This document shows positions 46,271 through 59,162 of a DNA stretch of 64,000 nt, one piece after another. The stretch is taken from assembly GCA_008360955.1 (NCBI GenBank), contig LUCM01004096.1, positions 1 to 64,000 of the forward strand, in the 5' to 3' direction. The notes below the pieces were generated by a model, which worked only from the letters and a program-made list of their open reading frames with translations, searched no databases and had not been told where the DNA came from. Both the position numbers and the translations under genes were made by a program. This stretch comes from Fasciolopsis buskii (Eukaryota; Platyhelminthes; Trematoda; Plagiorchiida; Fasciolidae). Positions within the stretch are counted from its first letter, which is position 1. Each line of letters opens with the position of its first letter.

Positions 46271-49200
46271 TATTGTTTTTCACGTGACCACAAAAAGCTT
46301 TTTTCATTTCAATCTGTTCGACGCCGGTAATAGATAAAAGATGGGTCGAAATTGTCATTTAATGACACGAAAAAGCATACGAAAGTCCTACCCATCAGAT
46401 CCGTCTCCATAGGTCCATTTAAGCCAATGGGTTGTGGTCCACAGTATCTCCTCACGAGGTGCCCACAGACAACATGTGATGCGGCAAAAGGTGCCAGTCA
46501 GCGACCTCCTTGCATTGGCAATATTCCGTCTTCTATATGTTTGTTCAACTTACCACTTTACAACTGGTCTGCTGCTATCTCGCGATATCTTCTTTGAGTA
46601 GACGGTGCTTTGAGGTTGCAAACAGGATCAGGGCAAGTTGGACCAAGGTTATTGGTGGTAGATAATAAAAAATGTATAAAATGGGAGTAATACTGTCTCA
46701 ACAAAAGAACTCAGAAAATAATGTAAACTAAAAAAAACAGTTGGTTGGTTACACACTAAACAAAACGTTGCCAACTGGTCAGCTACGAATAACGGCGACA
46801 ACTGATTACGGCGCGCTGCATTTATTTACATTCTAATCCTATCTGGAGGATCAAAGTGGGTTTCCTTGCTCCCATGTACCAACATGCTTGTGACATCTTA
46901 CGATGTTTTTCTTGGGTTATCCCATTCGTGAAAAATTGCAGGGCCAAATCTGCAAATCTACAGTGCATCAGATGATTGTTACCACATTGTTCAAACTTGG
47001 AATTATAATCGATAGCAGTGGTCTTCTTCGTCCACCAATGTTGGATTTAGTTAAAACCTGTAGGGGAACTAATTCATAATTGTGATATTATGGTATGATA
47101 GATAAGTTCGAGTAAAAACGAACATGAAGTAATAGCCAGATTTTGGGAAAGAAAAGTTGATGTTAGGAATTTAAACGAACTAAGATATTGGGTGAGAATA
47201 TGACTCGCATTCTGCACGGTGCCTCCAACCAACTTGTACCTGTTTTAAACCTGTTACGATCACAACAACTGAGCAATATCGAGCACCGTAGGGTGTATAA
47301 ACTGCATCTTCCTCCTCATCTGCAATAAGAGGCAATGAAATCGCCACCCAAACAGTTGACTAATTGGCTTTTCAGAGAGCAGAAAAAGAGATCATTCTCG
47401 AATGAAGGCTAATTGCAGTGATGTGATGCTAAGTGGTGTCCTTGAAGGACTCGTGTGGTACTCATTAGGTAATCGAAGGAAGCACTAGACGTTAGTTGTC
47501 GAGCCTTCGGTTAGGGTCCTCTTTTGTTCTGGAGTCCTATTCATAAGAACGAAGGTGCCTGTTGGTCCTTCTTTAGTGGAAGCACAGGGCGAATTGATAT
47601 CTCAGGACTCAACTCGATCCGTAATTTACGAGCGTCACAATGCAACCACCTACCTAGAACGTGGCTACCGAACAAAAATGTCGGGACCATTCATTAATCC
47701 ACTAACTTTACCGATTTGAATTCAGGAATACATTTTTCAATTCCTCAAAGCTGCAGTCTGAAGGATCCTAATATGGTCTTCGGTGTGCTGAGGTAATTGA
47801 GGGATGCCACACTTTACCAGGGACATAATATCGAAGTTGAAACAGTTAGTCAGATCGCTGAAACTACTCCTGAACTTTGCGCTGCAGTGTGTAACACTAT
47901 TTGGTATGACAGTCAGTTATTATATCCATATACTAAATTTTATTATCTTACAACATTCGATTCCACAGAAAAGAGGGAAACAGAACGGTTAATTACAATT
48001 CATATGGCAAGTGCACGTCTATTTCTCCCGTTCATGGCCTGAGTAAGTTATGGCAACGACTAATAAGCAACAAAGTAAACTAGATTAAAACAATAGCCCA
48101 TACAACAAAATGTTCTGGATAAACTAAGTGAAATAGGAAATTGGGAATATTTTTTTCCACTAAAGAAGATTGAACAGTTTCTATTGTTTTAATGTTCTGC
48201 ACTTTACACTAGAAGTCACGGTATTTATTGAGATTCAGGTGTGTATGTGAGCAAATAAACAAACGATTAAACACATCACATTTGCATCCAGTTTGCAGAG
48301 AGTATGGATCTCTGATAATCCTGGTCTTTCGGATTGACTACGAGAAAAGTAGTGGACGAATTATACCTTGATAATTTCGTCCTATCACCTTTGCGGCTGT
48401 GAAGTCAGTAATGTCATTGATTTGGCGAGGTCTATCAGTTGTGATTTTTCAAATCGACTCACAAGAGGTGGCAAATGTGAGGTGTAATTAAATCAACCGT
48501 TCGGTGCAATGACCGTTTCCGGTTCCGGTCCCGAAATGTTTGTTATCGGCTGATTCGGTGACGCTTACATGGAATATCTGCTGCTCGAACGTGGGCAAAA
48601 ATAGTTGTAAAAGCAAACGATCTAATTAGTAGACATTAGTGCTCTGCAATTGTGCATGCTGTTGTATTCTGTCGATAGGTCAGTCTAAAACTTGTGCACA
48701 CCCCTTAATTATCCTACTTACTATAGTTTTGATCTGATCTATCGGAGTTGTGCATACCTGCCAAAAATGTCAATGAGTATCCGTAGATCTGTTCCTTGGT
48801 TGGATAATGCTATTTTTAGGAAATATGATATAGGATTTGTAGTGTCGAAACGATTAGATTTGGTTATTAGGATGGAAAAAAATTTTCGATCCGTTAGTTT
48901 CAAACGGACGTATACATCATTGGAACATCCGCCAAACAAAGTTGTTATTAGGTCAACCGATTAGTAGGCCATCCAGTCGATAGTAGGTATGAACCTCGGT
49001 CGACGGGGCCACCGTGGATGAAATCGTCAGTGCTCGTTACTGACAATGGACACATGACCCTATACGTCGGACGGATCACACTTTCCGCCTGAATCGACTG
49101 CTCCAACTCGAGGCATTGAGCTCTCATGGAAGCGGATATGTTAGCATTCATTCCATTTTTCAGCTAGCAGGGCGACTACTGTTGGATGGCTTTGGACAAA

Positions 49201-52200
49201 TGTCCAGTCCCTTGATTAACGCGACTGATATCGTTTCAACCGATGGACTATAATTTTCGTGGTCAACCATTCTTCTTTATTCCATCTCATGGCAGCTGCT
49301 GTATCTTAAGTTGAGGTTTAAGCTTCCCTTCTTTGTTTGTGGGGTTTAGAGAGGTGATAAATTTGCTGTAACAACTACTAGTTATCGTATTTCATCTGAA
49401 GAGCAGGCTGGACAGCAAATAATTTTGAACATCACTACTAACTTTAATTTGCTCAATCCTCTCTCTCTATGAAGCAAAGAAGCCACAATGAATCAATCTT
49501 CGTTCTAATCGTGGAGTAAGACTGTTAACTTCCTGTTGATCACACTGTGATGATGGCTTTGAATGCTGCAAATTTATTTAGTTGAATATGGTATAACGTT
49601 GTAAATGGGTTTAGTGTGCTGTATGACTGCTTCTCTTCGTGAATGAAAAGCAAACAAACATCACAAGACAGCTCATTCCGGCCACTAAGGGGTTAGCATT
49701 CGGGCCCAGGCCTACCGACGATTAACAGTTGCCACTTGATTATCTTTTAACTCCCCGGACTGTCTATCACCATTATTTCTTGACCTATCTTGGTCATGCC
49801 ACTAATACTCATAGGTTCCCAACGGCAGTTTAGCAGACTGATTGACTCACATGTTGGAGGCTTTCCTTTCTGAATGTTGAACTGATAAGAAATGAAGCAT
49901 CGTTTTTTAGTTGTATACGATCCGTTACTGTGCCGAATTGAAATCTGTCATATCTACTGGGTTTTGATTTTGAAAATAGTGTATTAGACATTCAATTCGC
50001 TTGTTTATTCTCGTCTTGCATTATGGGTACCCTGTCTGGGCTCTAACGGTTAATAATGGATTATATTTTTACATATATATCATCTCAGCATGACAAGAAG
50101 CTAAGGTCTCTATCAAAGTTTTCATATGAAGCCTTTAGATTGACGTATCTTGGGTACCGTTATACTATGAAACGCACAAACTGCTCCGAAATCGCTCAGC
50201 ATCATTGATTAAACAGCTTGAAATACACAACATATATCCAACTCTCATCTACTGTGGTAAAGGACGAACCAGGTGAAAGCCAAAACTGTCACATTCCTTT
50301 CCATTTGTTAGTTGCCGTTGATTGTTATTCAGTAGCCACTAGCCGTCGTTTTATTGTCTTAACAGCCTCCTAACTTAGAATAGAGTAAACATGTTTTAGG
50401 ACAATGTTAATGGCATCACGCGCGAACAGTGAAAACAATTTAATGGATACATTTGCACAAATCTGAGTACAGCTAGTGTGCCATTGGGATCATCGTGAAG
50501 GGTGAAAACAATGAGCGAATAAAGAAAATAACGAAGAAATGATGAGCAGAGTTTACAACACATGTTAGTTCTAATTCCCCATCTCCACATCACCGGCCAT
50601 CCATCGGAATGTGGCTTGATAACCTATCGTTGATTTCTTCAGTAGGAGTAATTTTGATAAGTAAATACCTCTCTGTTGTGACGCGCATTATGGTTATCAA
50701 GAAAGCTTCTAGGCCGATAGCTAGCTGTCATTATGTTGCAGACAAAGACCATCAGCTGACGGGAAAACAGTTTTTTGACTTCTGTAAAGGAACTCCGTAA
50801 GCTTTCGGTGTTGATCAGGTGTGCCTCACCATATAATCATCCATATCAATGAAGTAAACATATTGGAGTTTGTATTCAAAAGAGGGTCGTTTTTGGCCAA
50901 TAAATTGATGCAATAATTCATCCACTGCATATTTCGTTTCACAATGAAAATTTGTCCTACTGTTAAAGGGAACAAATAAATCTAGTACAGTCCGATTCAC
51001 CGTGACCGGGATAGTGGTTGTACGTAGCGAAGGGGATAGTTTATCACGTGCATTTATCCATTCTCGTGCTCCCGTTTAGTGAATACTTCATAAGACATGA
51101 GAAATGGGTTTGTTGTCTTCCACCCTGCATGCATTTGAAGTGGCACTGGTCGAAAAAATAAGTACTTTAATGTTTTCCTTATCTCTTGAACGGACTGGCT
51201 AAGGCCGGAAGAACGCTTCATTGGCTTTTGTTTTATTTAATTGCTGTGAATTCAACATCGGATTGAAAACTTTGGACCGGAATTGCGAATACTTTCAGGC
51301 AGAAATGGCAGTTCACTGACGCTCGGCTCGTTACGACACCACCTGTTGGGACCGTATATGAATGTATGAAATTCTAAGTTTCAAGGCCGTACAGGCTCAT
51401 TTGCTTCTCTTCCGTATAGTGGACTTTAGTGGTTGTGGGTCATGCAGCTCCCGCTGCATTCATGCTTGGTATATGTAATAAAAATACCGCCGTCAGTTTC
51501 TAGTGTTTTGCATCGCTGTTGATCTACCGTTAAGTGCGGCGAAACAGTGAAAAAATCGGTATGAAATCCCCGTTGATTACACCCTGTCGTCGACCCTTTT
51601 ACGGTTAGTTGGTGAGTTTTGGAGGTACACAAATTCCCTAGTACCAAGGCCACAGGAGAATCTTCTATGTGGATAGTGGTGTCAGCCGTACTTGCTTAGA
51701 AAGCACTCGGTGTAGTGCGTTTTCTCTGATATGTCGAAGACGCAACAGCAGCAATGAAATTCGGTAGCAGAAACTATTTTCCAATCAGTGTGAAGTTGGT
51801 TAAATATTGGTGTTTAGATCATTCAGATTAAAACAGCTGAAATAAATGAGCTACAGTTGTCTTATTTTTATCTTGTTGAGACCTGAGTGCCATCGTCTCA
51901 GTCTATGAAAAAGCAGTACTTGGTTTTAGCGGTCACGTGGTTTGGAAAAGCGGTCTGGGGAAGAAGCAAGACAAGACCGTCGTGACTTCCCGATGATGTA
52001 TTCGGTTGTTTGTTCTAATCTGGTCCAGTCAGATTTTATAAACCATGCAAGTAAAAGATCTGCCACTCAGTGTCTATATCCGACATATCAGTGACTAACA
52101 TGAAGGCAGAGAAGGGATTTTTTCGTCTGACTTGTTAGGAATCACCATCAGTGGATATTCTGAGACGCCATCCATCGGAGAAAATTTGTGAATTACATAT

Positions 52201-53999
52201 ATTAAATTCTAGATTGTCTGAGGTGGGTTTAAACTGTTTTAATGAACGTTAGCACTATATGGTGAATCATTTTGTTGAGAAGTAAAATCGAATATCCATA
52301 AAAATCATTTACGATGTCACAGTCCAGATATTAGAAATGTTTGCTGGGCTGGTGCAGCTGTCAGTGGACGCGATGAAGTAGTCGATTGTAAAAAACGCGG
52401 ATTAAGGGTAGTTAGTGGAAAATCCTCCAGGATCATTCATAAATAAATTTGGACAAAGACAACTTGTAATTGAGTAACTGCCCCTCTGCAAACTGAGCAC
52501 ATTCATACCAAATGTGCTTCTGGGTCATAAAGATTGTGATACAAACTTCGCCGGTAAGAATTCTGTCACGGGCCACGGGTACTGCCACGGATACATGACC
52601 AAAGCCACATTGTATGTAGTGAACTCTTCCTTGAGCTTGTATGAGAAACGCGATGTTGTCGCAAGGAATAGTTACTGTTTAAGCGAACGTAGAAAATGGT
52701 GCTACGTCAGGTGGCATGGTCTTTCACGTATCAGAAACCGGAAATGCTCTCGATGACAGTTTGGGGTTAGCAGTCACATCGAGGGGCTTGAAGCGCCGGA
52801 ACAAGGTGGTTGCGCGACTCAGCGTCAATCAATGGGGTAATGTAAACACCTGCATTATGATAACGCTGACTAATCCCAAGACATCAATCTCTCTGACGCT
52901 ATCCTCAATTACCTCCTTCCATTTAAGTTAGAAAAGCTAACATCCGTTTGATCAAGCAACCAGTAATTATTTCGTCCACGACTAACTTGCTGAGTAAAGC
53001 TGTTCATCCAAATTCGGTGCTTGGGATACAGAACAACTGAACTTAGCTGCACGGGTTCAACAGAATACTGAAGCAAGGAAAGCAGTTTTCAAGCGAATGA
53101 ATGAGAACATCCGTCAGTAGTTATTCGCTGGTAGATGCTGACTAAATTAGGAAAGTGCGGTCAAATAAGGGCTAGATGACTGATGGCGACAAGATTTGGA
53201 CGTTGAACGCATAAGTTTCAATTCCCCCGAGTCGACCGTATAACTCTATCATTTCAGGACACCGAATAACAATTTTCAACATCTTTGTTGTAGCTTTCGA
53301 TAGGATCAGGAAAAAGGAGGTGCTTGAGAAGCAATTCTTGCCCTTCTACTGTCCACATTAACTCACCAGTTAATCGACTTTACAACTATTTGACAACTGG
53401 TATTTTTCTTAGCGCGTTTGCGTATCACAAGGGAACACTATAAAACAGACCACAGAATTAGCCAGCAATAGCATCATTCTTGTATGCGGAACCGTATCAG
53501 TCACATCGTCGTTACCACATTATCGTTTTATTTGTTTTACTTAAAATCCTTGCTGTCTGTTACTTCTCGATGGCCATGTGTTTTAAGGCGTTTTTTATTC
53601 TTAGCCATTCAGAGAAATATTAGCATTTGTTCCTACTTGAGTACCACCGGAACAATGGGTTAAGTTCCAAAGTGTTACCCGACCATTGTGAATTTTGTGG
53701 AGCTTTCTTTTTACCACAAATAACCTGAACTGACGCACACAGCAAATAAGAGACAAACATTTGGAATTCCCAGTTTATTCCATGCCGTATATTGCATTTT
53801 TGTTTCTTTTGAGTATATCCTGTTACCGTCCTTGACAACCAGTGAATATGCCTTCTTTTAACATTTCTGAATTATTGCACGAACAATTGCGCACTACCGC
53901 CTTTATCAAGTTGTTTCATACGTCAGATTTTAATGCTGTTTACATTTGCAAAATACTCAGACTCTAAGTGCCTTTCCAGGCAAACGTGGATTCCTCCAC
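46271..53999. other. Gene-free stretch
   Basis: No recognisable gene in 7.7 kb. Open frames such as 46352-46597, 48692-48964 and 52514-52931 (+) lack motifs. A weak resemblance to the hammerhead retroposon tail occurs near 52256-52285 but is too short to call. Confidence 0.5.
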
Positions 54000-54019
54000 C
54001 ACTCTGACAGTCTTTTCAA

Positions 54020-54085
54020 CCAGTATATGTATATATATATGCATATATATACATATACATATGCGCATATATATGCATATGTCTA
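54020..54085. repeat. TA/CATATA low-complexity tract
   Basis: Tracts of TATATG, CATATATATACATATACAT and GCATATATATGCATATG. It is self-complementary and palindromic in places. The Tyr/Ile/His-rich segment of the overlapping frame is compositional. Confidence 0.92.
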
Positions 54086-57000
54086 TAAAATATACACACA
54101 TATTACAAGTATGTGGTTACATGAGTTTAGAAATTGTCAAGAAAACTGCAAACTTAAAACTTTATCAAAATGGCCTGAGACAATTCCTGACAGTTTGAAG
54201 AAGTCAGAGGAACCGGCCGGTTTGCCCTGTTTTTCAACTGGAAGCGATCCAGTGGAGCAAATGTTCAAGTTGACGTGCCTGCAATTCTTTCATTTCGACG
54301 ATTTTGTTTGTCCCACTACCTCTGCCCAGTGGCTGCTGTCCCAGTACAAGCGGCCAAACTGCATCCCAAAGAAGATTTTTAAAAATCATTTGGGGGAATT
54401 CTCACAAAAGTAATTTGAATAGTAGAAATATCTTGCGAAATTTTTTGATGCTACTAGGAGGCATGTATTTTGTTGAATGGTAAACCTTACGAATTTGTTA
54501 CTCCCATCTTCAAAGCTTTGAGTTCAAGTCAAATCGGTAAGATTCGTCTTTCTAACCAGGTGCTCTCAGCAACTACGATACCGAACCACTGTCCGGTTAG
54601 CGAGAGGTGGCCGATTCGAGTATGCCTCATGGTGTTGAATTGTGGCTGGGAAAAAATGCAAGCCAGTGTTTAGCTGCCAATGCAAATGGTGCTATAATCG
54701 CACTTTTAGTGATAGATACTCTGCTATCTTTGTCTTAACCTGATCAACTTTCTGTTTGCTAAATCGGCGTTTATTTCTTCAACTGTCTGAGAAGTTCAAT
54801 CTAAAACATTGTATTTGGTGTCGGGGAACATATCTACTCTCGTTCTGCAAACGGGATTCTTAGTATGTAGGGCAAATAGGTTCCTCCTTAAGATATCAGT
54901 TAACATTTGCTAACTACCAGCATTTTGACCGATCGAATTTGTGAAGGAATTCATTTTTCTGATTTTTGCTGTCGACTTTGTTGGGAGATTCAATGTTATC
55001 ACCCAATCCAGAATTTATGACGTATTTCAAAAAGGGATTTCAGGTACATTCAGTTGTACAGTACACTTTAACAACGGTGATCGCCAAGCAATTTGTCTGA
55101 ACTCCTCGGAAGTAGCCTGGAGGCCCAATTCATAGGCCAAAAAGGGTACTAAACCGTGGACTGTAACCAAAACTGTGTGGGGTCAAGTCGAGTCTTGTTC
55201 AAAAACTGATAGAATGTAGGCTTACCATTGTGACAGTTTCTCTCGAATACTCTTAATGAAAAAGACCGTTACTCGTTTGTTCTCATTTGTGACTCCGATC
55301 TGTATTTCCATTTTTACTGCTGAAGCTGCATTTCGAAGATTAGACTGAAATGTTGACAAAATGCATATGGGGGCCTACTAGCATCACTCTGCTCCATGAA
55401 TCTAGCCTAGTCCAGTTACCCTACTGTGATAGATTCTAGGGTAAGAATAAACATCCTTTGAAGTCAAATGAAGAAAATTCAATGAAAATAGCAGCCAACC
55501 GTCAAAAGGAGTCTGGCCTTTCTCGTGTAGCAAAGAACGAGACTATCAAAGTGCTTATCGTAATATCTCATGCGCATTCTACGCATTCCCTGACTGTCAA
55601 TCCTTAGCCTATCAGTCCATCTATCACAAAAAAGCAGACAGATTTTCTTCATACATTATCAGAACAGAATGCTAATAGATGTGAACAAATCAGTGAAGAT
55701 GTATAGGAACACTTCAAGCTGTCCGTTCAGAATTGGTCGACGTATGTGATAAACGCAATTACCGAGTGTCATGTGATCAAATTCCTCAGGTACGCAGTAC
55801 AGGATAAGAGTCGCATGTCACTCGGGTCGACCATCACCAAACCAACACCACCCCAAACATCAGCGAACTGCGGCCCACTGCAAGCATGGTTACGCACATA
55901 TGTGATTGTGTTTGATTGTACAAAGTCTTCATCTGGCCAGACCCAATCTACGTACTTCAAACCACAGAAACGGATCGAGAGAGGTCCATTTCTGCCCATA
56001 TTTTTTCGGATCGCTGATTTGATCAGGCTGTTCTTTACCATTCATCTGATTTGGTTTAACCCGACATTGTGACTTATGCAAATAAAGCATAATTGGTCGA
56101 ACACCGGCAAAGGTAATTACCAGATCCCATTTGAAGGAGAAAAATGCACATACGTATTGCTTGAACAATTCCCAAAAATAATGGATATTGAAACCACATT
56201 GTATCAACCCGAAGGATGTCTATATTGCAACACTACATCCACATCTGGCCGCCTGCTTCATACTGCCCAGAGATCAAACGCTGTAGATCAGTTAGAGAAG
56301 GAAAAAAGTATTCTCAGTAAATAGAATTATTGTAGAACTAAAAATGACTGGTTCTCAGATATTTCCTGGTACTTCTTAAGTAGATTCGAATGATCGATAG
56401 CAAACGCATTGTTTCAACCATTCTGACTGCAGTTTCACTGTTTTTTCTGGGTCTTAGTTGGGACGTATCTGGCACTGAATAAGAGATCAACGAACCTTTA
56501 AGTGAACATCCGACGATCATCAAGCGTGCTTAGAATTCTATAGGTAATATTTTCATCCTTTTTAATAGACTTTCCCATTCAGTCACTGTTATTTTATGAA
56601 CGTGTCAAGGTAGAACATTTGCACACAAAACCACCTATTTATATTTGCTTTGGTTTTAACGGCTAGTTGGGTGTGAGTGATTCCGGTCACCAAGGTGAGA
56701 TAATCAGGATACATGCTGTGACCTGAAGGGATGTGTCCGTAGCTTTCTTCAAGAGAGAAATATCCCATTATTTATCCCATTTTATAGGTATAGATTTCAA
56801 TCGAGTTGGTTAATCAAAGGAAGTCATTTTCCATGCTCTATTCCAGTAAAAAATTTGCCCCGATTAATGTGACAAGACTGTCTGTTTCAATATATGGAAA
56901 GTTCTACGGTTACTATGGTTTACTGATATGTATTAGTGGTGGACGGTAAATACATCGTAGGGGAAGATGTTCATCGGTTACCCTGTGAACGTCAAACTCA

Positions 57001-59099
57001 AGATCATTTTGTTACGCCCAGTTAAACTTCCGCGTTGTTTCGAAGTGGACGGAACAAGCACCACTGTAGCGGATCACGGTCAGACTATATCTATCTGATG
57101 ATTGCAAGATTTATCACTAGTTTTGTTTTAATGCTTTCTTATAAATAAGATCACCATTTTTGTTAATATTTTGCCAGAAATCTTCCACGAGTTCATATTT
57201 TGAGGGAAACAATAAGCAAAATTGTAAAAGTAGACGACTAGTTTCGCACACCAATTAAGAGATTTGTAGAGAATTCTTGCCTTCAAGTTAGTACGAGCAC
57301 CTACCAAGCAAGTATTAAACCTTGTTGCATATAAGACGAATAAGTGTATAAAACCCCGGAAGTTGGTCAGTGTGAACATGCAACAAAAGTCGCACCAACT
57401 GATTTTGCTCACAAGTTCAGGTTTTAGTGATTTCATTTTGACGGTTAACTAGTTCTGTTGACGATATGTCGAGGCTCACAAGAAAGTGGACCACGTGGGG
57501 ATTTTTACTGACCTCTGCTATACGAGTCACAACAATGCAATTGCTTCACTTGTCAATTTGAGCCGTAACTGGGTACAGCAAATATACTAGCCGAATGCAA
57601 TTAAACTGGAGCAACGTTTGTATTATTCGTTTGGAAACCTAGTTCTCATAGTCACTCCGAAAGATGTGTAATGAAACGGATTATTGTGCAGCTTAGTGTA
57701 TAGCGTCATAATCTGTTCGAAATTTATTAGGTTTTTGATCAAAAAGCAATAACGCACTGTTTATGGACAAGTGTGTTTCTAGGACTAGCATTGTTTTCAA
57801 GATGTAACTCGCATTGTTCAGTCTAACTGTCTGCGATATCTGAAAATACCTGCTTCCAAAAGAAAATTAAATAAGTTTATATTTAACACTACTCTGGAAT
57901 TGGAGTTTTAAAGTGCACTGGAATGCCAGAAAAACACAACCCTCAAGGGATTTTTCGGTATTCGGAAGACGGAATAAAGCAGCGGAGAACGGAGGACAAG
58001 CGAACTACGGATCCACAACGAAATCATCTAATGAGCACCGGGAAATATAACTGTTTCCAATAGAGTTCGCCAGCTGCTAAATTTAGAAAGAAATGTGTGC
58101 ATCTCATCTCACTTTCGCAGTACCACATAGCTGATGGTTTGTAATAGAAGCTTCCTCTTATCGAGCATTTGAAGGTAAAATCGAAAGTTCCTGACTGTGA
58201 TTAGCTTGCGAATGCGCGATCATTAGGGCTACTAAGAGTTATCATCGTGAGCATTTCGAATTGCATGGTATCGAGCAATTTGTGCGTGACTCGACATCTA
58301 TCAAGCTTGAAAAAACTTATCCTAGTGCATTACAAACAATTGGGTGTCATTAGCTACTTTCCGTCCTGTGATTGGTAGTCGATGTGGCCGGTTCTCGCAA
58401 GCAGATAATTTGGTAATCTCATGTAGGTATGGTTAATTATACTGGTCCATTTTTGAGTCATTAGTGAATGACAATAGCAGTTTATTTCACGAGGATAGGC
58501 CTAATTTACTAGGCAACAAATTGAGCCGAATGATATTTTGGCGGCATGCAGCAAGCTTATTCTCTACCAATAAGCATGTATTCGGTGACTTTGGGGAGGT
58601 AAAGCAACGTGGTTGGATGTGCATTTCCGGAAATTTTCTCCAAACTTTCCCTGAGCATCCCTGTCATTCAGTGTGACGTGCACAAATGAATGTTTTGGCC
58701 AGAACCATCTACTAACAGATTCAAACGGGAGTGGAAAAATTGTTAAGCTTTGACATTCCCGACTTTTGTTGGAAGCCATTAGTGTGCAGGACAGTGAAGA
58801 TCTTATCAAAACGATTCACAATGTTGTAGTCAGCGCGTAGTGTGAATCGTTCAACCCAAAAGTGATGGGAATCGACTAACATACAACCAAATACACACAT
58901 TTTGTAAATAAAATAATCATATCAGTTACTAGTAACCATTATCCGTTTTTGTCGAATGATATTTTACTTGTCTGGTCCGAAGATGAATGGAGTCACTCGG
59001 AAGGTTCGCAAGACAACACACGACCGAGCCAAGTCACAAATAAACATTTCGGTACTCATTTGCATTCTAACAGTCTTGTAGAAAAAAAGTGGTGCAACT
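54086..59099. other. Gene-free stretch with one unexplained open frame
   Basis: Downstream of the TA tract, a frame reads openly from about 54113 to 54413 with a less biased, protein-like composition (Cys, Trp and Pro present). It has no known motif, and no good donor is seen at its end. The other frames are short. No RNA gene is recognised. Confidence 0.4.
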
Positions 59100-59162
59100 C
59101 GGAGTAGTAGTAGTAATAATAATAATAACAGTAAAGATAATAACAATAACAATAATAGTATT
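59100..59162. repeat. TAG/TAA/AAC triplet-rich tract
   Basis: AGTAGTAGTAATAATAATAATAAC followed by interrupted AATAAC repeats. A poly-Leu open frame on the minus strand is a shadow of this. Confidence 0.92.

Noticed and set aside
52250..52290. Possible tail fragment of the hammerhead retroposon
   Set aside because: Only about ten bases (ATGGTGAAT and neighbours) match; too short and too diverged.
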